From Dehalococcoidia bacterium (GTDB lineage: Bacteria; Chloroflexota; Dehalococcoidia; DSTF01; JACRBR01), in NCBI GenBank assembly GCA_015478665.1, contig JADMII010000013.1, forward strand, positions 1 to 64,000: a stretch of 64,000 bases of DNA, written 5' to 3'. Below the pieces are notes generated by a model, which was not told the DNA's origin, ran no database searches, and saw nothing but the letters and a program-made list of their open reading frames with translations. Both the position numbers and the translations under genes were made by a program. Shown piece by piece: positions 19,168 through 29,915 of the stretch. Positions within the stretch are counted from its first letter, which is position 1; every line of letters starts with the position of its first letter.

Positions 19168-19572
19168 ATGAGCAGCGAACAACTCAGCGACCGGCAGCGG
19201 CGATTCGTCGAGGAGCCTCGCATCGCGCGGCTGGCGACCGTCGGCCGCGACGGCGCGCCGCACATCGCGCCGGTCTGGTATCGCTTCGCAGACGGCGCCT
19301 TCCTCGTCCTGACGGACCGCGGCACGCAGAAGCACCGTAACATCGAGCGTGACCCGCGCGTGGAGCTCTGCATCGACGACGAACGTCCCCCGTATCACAC
19401 GGTGATCGTCCGCGGCCGCGCGTCGGTCGAGCCGGCGCCCGGCGAGGCCTGGCGCCTGGCACTCGCGATCCACTACCTCGGCGAAGAGGCGGGCCGGCGC
19501 TACGTCGAGGCGAACGCCAGCCCGCATGGCGTCCTCCTGCGCATCCCCCCGGAACGCGTCCGCGGCTGGTGA
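19168..19572 (+). CDS. PPOX-class (pyridoxamine 5'-phosphate oxidase-fold) flavin/F420 protein
   Basis: Split-barrel protein of 134 residues. The fold is recognisable from RIARLATVGRDGAPHIAPVW followed by FLVLTDRGTQKHRNI and DPRVELCIDD. Members bind FMN, F420 or haem and act as small oxidoreductases; the cofactor cannot be assigned by eye. A strong AGGGGAGGAG site precedes the ATG. It lies 27 bases after cdd in the mutS-mutL run. Confidence 0.82.
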   Translation: MSSEQLSDRQRRFVEEPRIARLATVGRDGAPHIAPVWYRFADGAFLVLTDRGTQKHRNIERDPRVELCIDDERPPYHTVIVRGRASVEPAPGEAWRLALAIHYLGEEAGRRYVEANASPHGVLLRIPPERVRGW

Positions 19573-19661
19573 GCGCGGCTGACGGCGCGCCGGTGTGACG
19601 ATGCGACCGGCGTCGCCATCCGGGCCCGCCGCGCGCGTCCGCGGCCGCGGGAGGCGCGTGA

Positions 19662-19667
19662 TACAAT
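19662..19667 (+). promoter_or_regulatory. Possible -10 element upstream of mutL
   Basis: TACAAT 19 bases before the GTG at 19687, with the ribosome-binding GGAGG (19674-19678) in between. This would give a very short leader and allow mutL to be expressed independently of mutS. Confidence 0.35.
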
Positions 19668-19686
19668 CGCGACGGAGGTGCACCGC

Positions 19687-21402
19687 GTGCCGATCCGCAT
19701 CCTTGCCCCACAGGAGGCGGCCAAGATCGCCGCGGGCGAGGTCATCGAGCGACCCGCCTCCGTCGTCAAGGAGCTGATCGAAAACTCACTGGACGCCGGC
19801 GCCAGCGCCATCACCGTCGAGGTGCGCGAGGGCGGTCTGGCGCTGATCCGCGTCGTCGACGACGGCTGCGGCATCGACCCGGGCGAGCTGCGGCTGGCGT
19901 TCGAGCGCCACGCGACGAGCAAGGTCGCCGGGGAGGACGACCTCTGGCGCATCGCGACGCTCGGCTTCCGCGGCGAAGCGCTGCCGAGCATCGCCGCCGC
20001 CGGCGACGTCGAGGTCGTCTCGCGCGTCGCCGGCAACGACGTCGCCGCGCGCGTCAAGCTGCGCGAGGGCGCCGTGCTGGAGGAGGGCTCCGGCGCCGCC
20101 GCGCCGGGGACGGCGTTCAGCGTGCGCCGGCTCTTCGCCTCGCAGCCGGCGCGGCTGAAGTTCCTCCGCGCCCCGGGCAGCGAGTCGACCCAGGTCGCGT
20201 CCGTCGTCATGCACTACGCGCTCGCCTACCCGGAGGTGCGCTTCACGCTCGTCGCCGACGCCCGCACCAGCCTGCAGACCGCAGGCTCCGGCTCGCTCGC
20301 CGACGCCGTCGCCGCGGTCTACGGCAGCGAGGTCGCCGCCGCCGCCATCGAGGTCGTGGCGCCGCCGCCGAACGAGGGCGAGCACGGCGTGCGCGGCGTC
20401 GTCATCGAGCCGCGGCTGCACCGCGCCTCGCGCAACTACATCGGCCTCTACGTCAACCGGCGCTGGGTGAAGAATCGCGCGCTGACCTTCGCGATCGAGG
20501 AGGCGTACCAGGGCATGCTGCCGGTCGGCCGCCACCCGATCGCCGTGCTCGACATCGCGGTGCCGCCCGATGAGGTCGACGTCAACGTCCACCCGACGAA
20601 GGCGGAGGTGCGGCTGCGGCGCGAGCGCACGGTCTTCGGCGTGCTGCAGCGCGCGGTACGGCGCGTGCTCTGCGATCGGGCGCCGGTGCCGACGACCTCG
20701 GCGGGCCTCTGGTCGGCCGCACCCGCGCCGGCGCCGCCGCTCGTCCTGCGCACGCCCGTCGTCCAGCCGCGCCTCCCCGACCAGCGGCAGCCATCACCTG
20801 AGCCGCCGGCGGCGGCGCCGATGTCCGAGCGGCTGCCGCTGCTGCGTCCCGTCGGCCAGGTCGGCAACACCTACGTCATCGCCGAGGGGCCGGAGGGGAT
20901 GTACCTGCTCGACCAGCACGCCGCCCACGAGCGCGTGCTGTACGAGCGCTACCTGGCGGCCGTACGCGCCGGCCGGCCGGAGGCGCAGGGACTGCTCGGG
21001 CCGCAGACGGTCGAGCTCTCCGCGTCGCACCGGGCGCTGATCGAAGAGCACGCCGATGCCTTCGAGCGCCTCGGTTTCGACATCGCGCACTTCGGCGATG
21101 GAAGCTACGTCGTCCGCACGGTGCCGGCGGCGTTGGCGGGCGACGACATCGGCGGCCACATCGCCGAGCTGCTGGACCGGCTGCAGCGAGACGACGGGCC
21201 GGACGACTGGTCGCACCGCGTCGCCGCCTCGCTCGCCTGCCACGCCGCCGTGCGCGCCGGCATGACGATGAGCGACGCCGAGCAACGGGAGTTGCTGCGG
21301 CTGCTCGAAGAGGCCGAGTCGCCGCGCACCTGCCCGCACGGCCGTCCGACGATGCTGCACCTGACGTCGGACGCCATCGCCCGCGAGTTCCGCCGCAGGT
21401 AG
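19687..21402 (+). CDS. mutL: DNA mismatch repair protein MutL (endonuclease type)
   Basis: GHKL-ATPase that links MutS to strand incision. The start is taken as GTG 19687 because GGAGG at 19674-19678 is eight bases upstream and the protein then opens PIRILAPQEAAKIAAGEV; GTG 19678 lies on the GGAGG itself. 571 residues. N-terminal motifs: ELIENSLDAGA, DDGCGI and FRGEALPS. The C-terminal domain has DQHAAHERVLYE, an exact DQHA(x2)E(x4)E endonuclease metal site, and CPHGRPT, so this MutL nicks DNA itself, as in bacteria lacking MutH. No mutH is visible here. Confidence 0.97.
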   Translation: MPIRILAPQEAAKIAAGEVIERPASVVKELIENSLDAGASAITVEVREGGLALIRVVDDGCGIDPGELRLAFERHATSKVAGEDDLWRIATLGFRGEALPSIAAAGDVEVVSRVAGNDVAARVKLREGAVLEEGSGAAAPGTAFSVRRLFASQPARLKFLRAPGSESTQVASVVMHYALAYPEVRFTLVADARTSLQTAGSGSLADAVAAVYGSEVAAAAIEVVAPPPNEGEHGVRGVVIEPRLHRASRNYIGLYVNRRWVKNRALTFAIEEAYQGMLPVGRHPIAVLDIAVPPDEVDVNVHPTKAEVRLRRERTVFGVLQRAVRRVLCDRAPVPTTSAGLWSAAPAPAPPLVLRTPVVQPRLPDQRQPSPEPPAAAPMSERLPLLRPVGQVGNTYVIAEGPEGMYLLDQHAAHERVLYERYLAAVRAGRPEAQGLLGPQTVELSASHRALIEEHADAFERLGFDIAHFGDGSYVVRTVPAALAGDDIGGHIAELLDRLQRDDGPDDWSHRVAASLACHAAVRAGMTMSDAEQRELLRLLEEAESPRTCPHGRPTMLHLTSDAIAREFRRR

Positions 21403-21506
21403 CATGCCTCGGGGAGCGGCGCGCCAGCCCTCGGTCGCCCCTCCCATTGTGGTGGCGAGGGAGCGCGCGCGCCCGAGCCTGCTTCAACGCTGACGATCGG
21501 AGGATC

Positions 21507-22490
21507 ATGGAGTACGACGTGATCGGCATCGGCAACGCCATCGTCGATGTGCTGGCGCGGGCCGACGACGCCTTCCTCATCGCGCACGCGCTCGAGAAGG
21601 GCGCGATGACGCTCGTCGAAGAGGCGCGCTCCGCCGAGCTCTACCGGGCGATGCCACCGGGGATCGAGATGTCCGGCGGCTCAGCCGCGAACACGATGGC
21701 CGGCATCGCCTCGCTGGGCGGGCGCGGCGCCTACATCGGCAAGGTGCGCGACGACCAGCTCGGCGACGTCTTCCGCCACGACATCCGCGCCGCCGGCGTC
21801 GACTTCGTGACGGCCCCGCTCGCCGCAGGAGCGGCGACCGCGCGCTCCCTGATCTTCGTCACGCCGGATGCGCAGCGGACGATGCAGACCTACCTCGGCG
21901 CCTCCGTCGAGCTTGCGCCGCACGACGTGCCGGAGCCGCTCATCGCCGCCGGCCAGATCACGTATCTCGAGGGCTATCTCTGGGACCGGCCGCTGGCGAA
22001 GGCGGCGTTCCTGCGCGCGGCCGAACTGGCGCACGCCGCCGGCCGGAAGGTGGCGCTGACGCTCTCCGACCCCTTCTGCGTCCAGCGGCACCGCGCCTCG
22101 TTCCTCGACCTCGTCGCCGACCACGTCGACGTGCTCTTCGCCAACGAGGCCGAGATCACGTCGCTCTACGAGACCGAAGACTTCGACCGGGCGCTCACCC
22201 GCGCGCGCGACTGCTGCGAGACGCTGGCGCTGACGCGCAGCGAGCGCGGCTCCGTCGTCGTCGCCGGCGGCGCGACGCGCGCGGTCGCCGCCGCCCCCGT
22301 CGAGCGCGTCGTCGACACGACGGGCGCCGGCGACCTCTACGCCGCCGGCTTCCTCTACGGCCTCACGCACGGACGCGACCTCGTCGCCTGCGGCCGCCTC
22401 GGCGGGCTGTGCGCGGCGGAGGTGATCAGCCACGTCGGCGCCCGCCCGCAGGCGCCGCTGGCGGAGTTGGCGGCCGCGGCCGGCGCGTAG
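21507..22490 (+). CDS. PfkB-family carbohydrate/nucleoside kinase (adenosine kinase-like)
   Basis: Ribokinase-fold sugar or nucleoside kinase of 327 residues. The PfkB signatures are GGSAANTMAGIASLGG near residue 55 and DTTGAGDLYAAGFLYG near the C-terminus, the latter with the anion hole and catalytic Asp. The opening YDVIGIGNAIVDVLA is typical of the adenosine-kinase-like subgroup, but sugar specificity cannot be settled. A GGAGG site sits four bases before the ATG at 21507. Confidence 0.88.
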   Translation: MEYDVIGIGNAIVDVLARADDAFLIAHALEKGAMTLVEEARSAELYRAMPPGIEMSGGSAANTMAGIASLGGRGAYIGKVRDDQLGDVFRHDIRAAGVDFVTAPLAAGAATARSLIFVTPDAQRTMQTYLGASVELAPHDVPEPLIAAGQITYLEGYLWDRPLAKAAFLRAAELAHAAGRKVALTLSDPFCVQRHRASFLDLVADHVDVLFANEAEITSLYETEDFDRALTRARDCCETLALTRSERGSVVVAGGATRAVAAAPVERVVDTTGAGDLYAAGFLYGLTHGRDLVACGRLGGLCAAEVISHVGARPQAPLAELAAAAGA

Positions 22491-22810
22491 GCGCTGCCGG
22501 CCCCGGGGTGCCGCCGCATCAGCCGGTCATCTTCGCGGTAGACGGCGAACCGCGCGCGTACGCGCAACCGCGGCGACCGCCGGAGCGTCACCCGACGGAC
22601 GGCGCCCGTCGCGGGCGACCCGAACGGGCTCGCTTCCCTGTCCCGCAGACGACATGAACGGCGGGCTCACGGGCCAGAATCCGGCTCGATGGAAGAGGCA
22701 GAACCGATCGTCGTCGAACTCGCATTCGACGGCGGATCGCAGGACGCGCCTGCGTGCCGGGCTGGGGTGCGGCGGGCGGGCGCCGCCGCACCATGATGCG
22801 GAAGACGACG
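22491..22810. other. Intergenic region between kinase and small ORF
   Basis: 320 bases with no convincing gene. A 35-codon ORF (22689-22796) starting MEEAEPIVVELAF is possible on the plus strand but lacks a ribosome site. GC-rich inverted repeats occur but none has a T-tract. Confidence 0.4.
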
Positions 22811-22933
22811 CTAGGCGACGGTGTCCGGGGTGTAGGGGTCGATGTTGAACTCGTCGTCGTTGTTGCCGCGGAACAGCTTCATGGCGCCGTAGGCAGCGGC
22901 GGCAAGGCCGACCAGCATCACGATCTTCTTCAT
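22811..22933 (-). CDS. Small single-helix membrane protein, 40 residues
   Basis: Short ORF with a clear ribosome-binding site GGGAGG six bases before the ATG at 22933. The product opens MKKIVMLVGLAAAAYGAMKL, a Lys-anchored hydrophobic helix, followed by FRGNNDDEFNIDPYTPDTVA. This design (short helix, then an acidic tail) resembles the tiny DLW-39-like proteins of actinobacteria but lacks the DLW sequence. Function unknown. The strong ribosome site and clean hydrophobic/acidic partition argue that it is translated. Confidence 0.7.
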   Translation of the reverse strand: MKKIVMLVGLAAAAYGAMKLFRGNNDDEFNIDPYTPDTVA

Positions 22934-23111
22934 GGCGAACCTCCCTGACTCTGCGTGATCCGCGTATACCGCAGTTTCGCACCGCGCGGCAGATCATTGT
23001 ATCGGTGATCTCCCGCAGGTGGGCGCGACGAAGTGTTACAGATCCGCACGATTCGCCTCCGGCCGGGAGCGGCCAGCCGCGGCGGTTGGAGGCCTCCCCT
23101 CGCCGCGCCGC

Positions 23112-23117
23112 GGTACA
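23112..23117 (+). promoter_or_regulatory. -10 element upstream of a 17-codon ORF
   Basis: TACACT, the hexamer seen at other starts in the window, here 23 bases before the ATG at 23141. Expected transcription start is near 23124, leaving GGAGG in the leader. Confidence 0.4.
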
Positions 23118-23140
23118 CTGCGCCCGCACGGAGGTGCACC

Positions 23141-23194
23141 ATGCTGAACAGATTGCGCCGCGGCCCGGCTCGCCGGCGGAACCGCCAGGGATAG
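23141..23194 (+). CDS. 17-codon Arg-rich leader-like ORF
   Basis: ATG preceded by GGAGG (23129-23134 region) after a TACACT promoter element. It encodes MLNRLRRGPARRRNRQG and then a TAG stop; seven of 17 residues are Arg. It lies 88 bases upstream of the nucleotidyltransferase gene on the same strand. It may be a leader peptide controlling that gene, or simply a chance ORF with a good ribosome site. No homology can be claimed at this length. Confidence 0.35.
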   Translation: MLNRLRRGPARRRNRQG

Positions 23195-23282
23195 TCCGCC
23201 GGGCGACCGGCTGCGCTCCAACCCGACCGTGTGTTTCGTACGACGCAGCGTCGCCCACCTCGGCGCACGCGCGTCACTGCAG

Positions 23283-23948
23283 ATGGAGCGTATCTTCTTG
23301 TCTCGATCAGTTTCTCTTCCACACACGCCGCGGGTGCCCGCGGCGCTGGCGCCCGTCGTCGAACTGATGGCGGCGTACCGCCGCCAGTGGGCGTTGTGCG
23401 GCGGCTGGGCCGTCGACGCCTGGGTCGGCCGCGAGACCCGCGAGCACGCGGACGTCGACATCTCCGTCTTCGTACAGGATCAACGGACGCTGTTCGAAGA
23501 CCTGCGCGGCTGGCAGCTGGTGCCGCACGATGCGCTGACGCCGACCAACGCGGAGCCCTGGGCCGGCCGCGAACTGCGGCATCCCGGCCACCTGCACGGC
23601 CGCCGCGATCGCGGGGAGCCGGTGCCGGCAAGCGGCATCCTCTGGCCGAAGGACGGCTTCATCCTCGACGTCCAGCTGGACGACCGCGCAGGCGACGAGT
23701 GGCTGCTCCAGCGCCAGTCGGCCGTCCGCATTCCGGTCGCCCGTGGCATCCTGCCGTCGCCCTGGGGCCTGCCGACGGTGGCGCCGGAGGTGCTGTTGTT
23801 CTTCAAGAGCCGCGACCTGCGGCGCCGCGACAAGCTGGACTTCGCGACGCTGCTGCCCCTGCTCGATTCGGCGCAGCGCGCGTGGCTGCGCGATGCCGTG
23901 CTGCGGTGCGGCCATCCCTGGTCGGCGGCGCTGGCGGCGGCGGGATGA
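23283..23948 (+). CDS. Nucleotidyltransferase, ANT(2'')/AadB-like
   Basis: Nucleotidyltransferase-fold protein of 221 residues. LCGGWAVDAWVGRETREH and ADVDISVFVQDQ are the GGWAxD...HxDxD signature of the family that includes aminoglycoside 2''-adenylyltransferases; the two Asp would bind Mg-ATP. The C-terminal part (FKSRDLRRRDKLDF) is also typical. Members in environmental bacteria are mostly of unknown substrate, so resistance is not implied. The ATG at 23283 has no strong ribosome site; a GTG at 23229 in frame is an alternative. Confidence 0.8.
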   Translation: MERIFLSRSVSLPHTPRVPAALAPVVELMAAYRRQWALCGGWAVDAWVGRETREHADVDISVFVQDQRTLFEDLRGWQLVPHDALTPTNAEPWAGRELRHPGHLHGRRDRGEPVPASGILWPKDGFILDVQLDDRAGDEWLLQRQSAVRIPVARGILPSPWGLPTVAPEVLLFFKSRDLRRRDKLDFATLLPLLDSAQRAWLRDAVLRCGHPWSAALAAAG

Positions 23949-24036
23949 TGGCGGCCGCCGGTCGCATCGCCGCGTCCGCGTTGGCCCGCAGCGAGCGGCG
24001 ATGCGCATCGGACTCGGATCGCAGGCGTCGGCCGGA

Positions 24037-26502
<2,466 letters not shown>

Positions 26503-26639
26503 CTTCCGTCCTCCGGGTGTGTGGTCGCGTACCGGATCGCCTCGACGACGGCCCCGCTGTCCCGACCGCGCTCGCTCACGTTCGCCCGCAGTGGCGAGCG
26601 GTTGCAGCGATTGGGATCAGCGTCGCGTTCGCCCGCCGG

Positions 26640-26981
26640 TCACTCGCGCGGCGCCGGCAGGCGATGATCCCGCTCGCGCTGCAGCTCGTACCGCAGCCGC
26701 TCCAACTCCTGCTCCATCGCCTGCATGCGCTCGCGCATCTGCAGGATCACTTCCACGCCGGCGAGATTCACGCCGAGATCCGCGATCAGCCGCTGCACCG
26801 TCCGCAGGCGCGCGACGTCCGACGGCGAGTACATGCGGATGTTCCCCCGCGTGCGCTTCGGCTCGACGAGGCCGATGCGCTCGTACTGCCGCAGCGTCTG
26901 GGCATGCATGCCGACCATCCGCGCCGCGATCGAGATCACGTAACACGGTTCTTCGTAGTCGTCCCGGTGATCCTCTGTCAT
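26640..26981 (-). CDS. hspR: HspR-type MerR-family heat-shock repressor
   Basis: DNA-binding repressor of chaperone genes, 113 residues. The winged-helix MerR N-terminus reads YVISIAARMVGMHAQTLRQY and ERIGLVEPKRTRGNIRMYS, followed by a C-terminal coiled coil (MRERMQAMEQELERLRYEL). It lies between dnaJ and clpC on the same strand, the classical position for HspR, which uses DnaK as co-repressor in actinobacteria. dnaK and grpE are not in this window. Confidence 0.9.
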   Translation of the reverse strand: MTEDHRDDYEEPCYVISIAARMVGMHAQTLRQYERIGLVEPKRTRGNIRMYSPSDVARLRTVQRLIADLGVNLAGVEVILQMRERMQAMEQELERLRYELQRERDHRLPAPRE

Positions 26982-27066
26982 CTCTGCGGGGAGTGACTGC
27001 GGCAGAACCGCAGTCAGTCGGCCCTGTACCCTCCATCCTCCCGCATCGCATTCCGGCGGCAGTCCG

Positions 27067-28059
27067 TCATACGCCGGCCTCCTTCAGCTGTTCGAACGCC
27101 TGGCGCTGGCGGTCGTCGAGCTGGTCCGGCAGCCGCACGCGGACGCGCGCGTAGAGGTCGCCCTTGCCGTCGCGCCCGAGATGCGGCATGCCGAGGCCGC
27201 TGAGCTTGAAGGCGCGGCCGTTCTGGGTCAGCGGCGGGATCTTCAGCATCACGCGCGCCGTCATCGTCGGCACTTCCGCCTCGCCGCCGAGCACGGCCGT
27301 CGTCACCGGCACGTCGACGTCTTCGTACAGGTCGTCACCCTTACGCTCGAAGCGGTTGTGGGGATGCACGCTGATGACGAGCAGCAGGTCGCCGTTTTGG
27401 CCGCCACCGGCGCCCGGCGTGCCCTCGCGGGCGATGCGCACCTTCGAGGCCGTGGCGACGCCGGCCGGGATCTTCACCTCGAGCCGGCGCGGACGTTGCA
27501 CCATGCCCGTGCCCCGACAGGTGTGGCAGGTCGCGCCGGCGATCTCCCCGGAGCCGCCGCACGTCGGACACGCCTCGGTCGCGATCATCTCGAGCATGCG
27601 CGACGTGCCGTGAAACGCCTCCTCGAGCGTGACTTCGACCGGCTGCTGGACGTCGGCGCCGCGCCGTGATGCGGTGCCGGTGCTGCTGCCGCCGCGACGG
27701 AAGATGCTGCCGAAGACGCTGCCCAGGTCGCCGAGGTCGTTGATGTCGAAATCGAAATCCTGGTACGTGGCGCCGTTGGCGTTGCCTCCCGCGTAGCGCT
27801 GGCCACGCTGACGCTGCGCCTCCTCGATCTGGTCGGCGTACTCCCACCTGTCGCCGTACTTGTCGTATTTTGCGCGCTTGTCGGCATCGGAGAGCACTTC
27901 GTTCGCCTGGTTGATCTCCTTGAAGCGCGCCTCGGCGCCCTTGTCGCCCGGGTTCACATCAGGGTGATGCTTGCGCGCCAGCTTGCGGTATGCGGCGCGC
28001 ACCTCTTTCTCCGAGGCGCCGCGCCTGACGCCGAGCACGTCGTAGAAATCCTTCGCCAT
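27067..28059 (-). CDS. dnaJ: DnaJ-type chaperone with reduced zinc region
   Basis: Hsp40 co-chaperone that delivers substrates to DnaK and stimulates its ATPase. 330 residues. The J-domain carries HHPDVNPGD (HPD catalytic tripeptide) near residue 33. A Gly-rich linker and the two C-terminal beta-barrel substrate domains follow. The zinc region has only two CxxCxGxG repeats (CPTCGGSG and CHTCRGTG) where classical DnaJ has four, so at most one zinc site can form. A TACACT -10 ends six bases before the ATG. It is divergent from hsp20 and heads hspR-clpC. Confidence 0.93.
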   Translation of the reverse strand: MAKDFYDVLGVRRGASEKEVRAAYRKLARKHHPDVNPGDKGAEARFKEINQANEVLSDADKRAKYDKYGDRWEYADQIEEAQRQRGQRYAGGNANGATYQDFDFDINDLGDLGSVFGSIFRRGGSSTGTASRRGADVQQPVEVTLEEAFHGTSRMLEMIATEACPTCGGSGEIAGATCHTCRGTGMVQRPRRLEVKIPAGVATASKVRIAREGTPGAGGGQNGDLLLVISVHPHNRFERKGDDLYEDVDVPVTTAVLGGEAEVPTMTARVMLKIPPLTQNGRAFKLSGLGMPHLGRDGKGDLYARVRVRLPDQLDDRQRQAFEQLKEAGV

Positions 28060-28065
28060 GGCTCA

Positions 28066-28071
28066 AGTGTA
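28066..28071 (-). promoter_or_regulatory. -10 element for a leaderless dnaJ transcript
   Basis: TACACT on the minus strand, then TGAGCC, then ATG at 28059. The hexamer overlaps CTTGAGC (28067-28061), a near match to one half of the HspR operator (CTTGAGT), so repressor binding here would block the promoter. Confidence 0.5.
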
Positions 28072-28123
28072 GGGTAAGCCGGCGCTGCAACGCAAGGCAT
28101 CTTATCGGCGGGCACGAAGGATC

Positions 28124-28144
28124 ATTGAGTGCTGACCAGTCATA
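28124..28144. promoter_or_regulatory. Degenerate HAIR-like element (candidate HspR site)
   Basis: ATTGAGT, seven bases, AGTCATA. The left half matches six of seven positions of the CTTGAGT half-site and the 7-base spacing is that of the HspR-associated inverted repeat, but the right half matches only four of seven of ACTCAAG. It lies between the divergent dnaJ and hsp20 promoters. Confidence 0.3.
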
Positions 28145-28148
28145 GGAC

Positions 28149-28177
28149 TTGACTTGCACCAAGCGCCATGCTAGAAC
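28149..28177 (+). promoter_or_regulatory. Sigma-70-type promoter of hsp20
   Basis: TTGACT (28149-28154), 17 bases, TAGAAC (28172-28177). Expected transcription start is near 28185, leaving a leader of about 45 bases with a GGAGG site before the hsp20 ATG. Confidence 0.65.
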
Positions 28178-28228
28178 GAACACAGATAGGCGGCGCTGCC
28201 GCACATGCATCGTACATGGAGGACAGAC

Positions 28229-28717
28229 ATGGCAGACATCACTCGTTGGGATCCGTTTTCGGACATCTCCGCCCTGCGCCGGACAATGGACCGGTTCTTC
28301 GATGAGCCCTCCGCGCTCCGCAGCTTCTTCCCCAGTGGCGGCAACGGAGGGTCGATGTCCTTCCCGATCGACGTCATGGAGAGCGGCGACAACGTCGTCG
28401 TCGAGGCGTCGCTGCCGGGGATGAAGCCGGACGACATCGACATCTCGGTGACGGGCCAGGTGCTGACGCTGAAGGGCGAGTCCAGGCAGGAGCACGAGCA
28501 CAAGGCCGAGAACTACTACCGGCACGAGCGCACGCACGGCAGCTTCGTCCGACAAATCGGCTTGCCGACGGAGGTCGACACCGGCAAGGCGCAGGCGTCG
28601 TTCGAGGATGGCGTCCTCTGCCTGACGCTGCCGAAGGCCGAGTCGATGAAGCCGAAGACGATCAAGGTGCAGGCGAAGCCGCTGATCGAGGCCAACGGCG
28701 GCACGGCGTCTCGCTAG
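28229..28717 (+). CDS. Hsp20/alpha-crystallin small heat-shock protein
   Basis: ATP-independent holdase that binds unfolding proteins in the cytoplasm. 162 residues from the ATG at 28229, chosen because GGAGGACA lies seven bases upstream; an in-frame ATG at 28205 is less well placed. The alpha-crystallin domain runs from SFPIDVMESGDNVVVEASLP to GVLCLTLPKAE, with the conserved LPGMKPDDIDIS; the N-terminus (DPFSDISALRRTMDRFFDE) is the usual oligomerisation arm. Divergent from dnaJ, completing a stress-response block. Confidence 0.95.
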   Translation: MADITRWDPFSDISALRRTMDRFFDEPSALRSFFPSGGNGGSMSFPIDVMESGDNVVVEASLPGMKPDDIDISVTGQVLTLKGESRQEHEHKAENYYRHERTHGSFVRQIGLPTEVDTGKAQASFEDGVLCLTLPKAESMKPKTIKVQAKPLIEANGGTASR

Positions 28718-28984
28718 GAGCGCGGCGTGAGCGCACGACGCGCACAAGAGCGCGGCGCTGCATCCCGGCGCCGCGCTTCCGTCCTGCAAGGGCAACGCCG
28801 GTTCGCGCGGCGTTCCGGGGCGCACGCTCGCCGCGGCGAGGCGAGCACGCGGCGACCCGTGTGGACTGCTGCGCGCGTCTCAACATCGCCCGGGTGCCGG
28901 AGCAGCTTCGCCGGTGTGCGGAGTATGTCGAGCGCGCGGGCGCGATCAGCGCAGCGCGCGCCGCGTCGGCCGTGCGGGGCTGCG

Positions 28985-29896
28985 TCAGCCCGGCGCGACG
29001 GGCAGCGGCAGCTCGACCGGGTGGCGCCGGACCTCGGTCATGATGCGCTCCGCCGACGCCGCGTCCGGCTCGCAGAGCGGCAGCCGGAAGCCGCCGACGT
29101 CATAGCCCAGCTGGTTCAGCGCGTACTTCAGCGGCACCGGATTGGTGACGCAGAAGAGCACGTCGATCAGCGGCAGCAGCCGCCGATGCGCCGCCGCCGC
29201 CTCGGCGAGGCGTCCATCGACGAGCGCCGCCACCATCGCCGCCACCTGGCGGCCGACGAGATGGGTGGCGACGCTGATGACGCCGTAGCCGCCGAGCGAG
29301 ACGACGGCGAACGTGTCCTCGTCGTTGCCCGACCAGACGCGGAAGCCGGCGCCGGCCGCTTCGATCACGGCGGCGATCTGCCCGAAGTCGCTGCTCGACT
29401 CCTTGACGCCGACGATGTTGCCGACGCGCGCGAGCCGCAGTTGCGTCGCCGCGGTTACGTTGATGCCCGTGCGGGTGGGGATGTTGTAGGCGATGCAGGG
29501 GAGCTCGACGGCCTCGGCGATCGCGGCGAAGTGCCGGAAGATGCCCTCCTGCGGTGGCTTGTTGTAGTACGGCGTCGTCAGCAGCAGCGCATCGACCCCC
29601 GTGCGCGCGGCCTCGCGGCTGAGCTCGATGCTGTCGGCGGTGCAGTTATCGCCGGAGCCGGCGACGACGGCGGCATTGTCGCGCAGTTCGTCCTTCACTT
29701 CGGACCACAAGCGCAGCTTCTCGGCGGCCGCGAGCGTCGGCGCCTCGCCGGTCGTGCCGCTGACGACGACGCCGTCCGAGCCCGACTCGATGAGGGCGCG
29801 GGCGAGCCGTCGCGCCTGCGCGTAGTCGACGGCACCGTCCGGCGTGAAGGGCGTGACCATCGCCGTGAGGATGCGGCCGAGCGGTGACTGGGTCAT
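28985..29896 (-). CDS. dapA: 4-hydroxy-tetrahydrodipicolinate synthase
   Basis: Condenses pyruvate with aspartate semialdehyde, the first committed step of lysine/diaminopimelate synthesis, through a Schiff base. 303 residues, TIM barrel. VVSGTTGEAPTL binds pyruvate, TPYYNKPPQEG carries the catalytic Tyr, and VGVKESSSD the Schiff-base Lys. It starts 19 bases after asd, which makes its substrate, so the two form a lysine/threonine-branch operon. Confidence 0.95.
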   Translation of the reverse strand: MTQSPLGRILTAMVTPFTPDGAVDYAQARRLARALIESGSDGVVVSGTTGEAPTLAAAEKLRLWSEVKDELRDNAAVVAGSGDNCTADSIELSREAARTGVDALLLTTPYYNKPPQEGIFRHFAAIAEAVELPCIAYNIPTRTGINVTAATQLRLARVGNIVGVKESSSDFGQIAAVIEAAGAGFRVWSGNDEDTFAVVSLGGYGVISVATHLVGRQVAAMVAALVDGRLAEAAAAHRRLLPLIDVLFCVTNPVPLKYALNQLGYDVGGFRLPLCEPDAASAERIMTEVRRHPVELPLPVAPG

Positions 29897-29915
29897 GGGC
29901 TGGCGCGGCCCGGCG

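Noticed and set aside
22689-22796. 35-codon ORF MEEAEPIVVELAF... between the kinase and the small membrane protein
   Set aside because: No ribosome site, and the second half turns into Arg/Ala/Pro low complexity. A CAGAAT hexamer eight bases upstream is not enough support.
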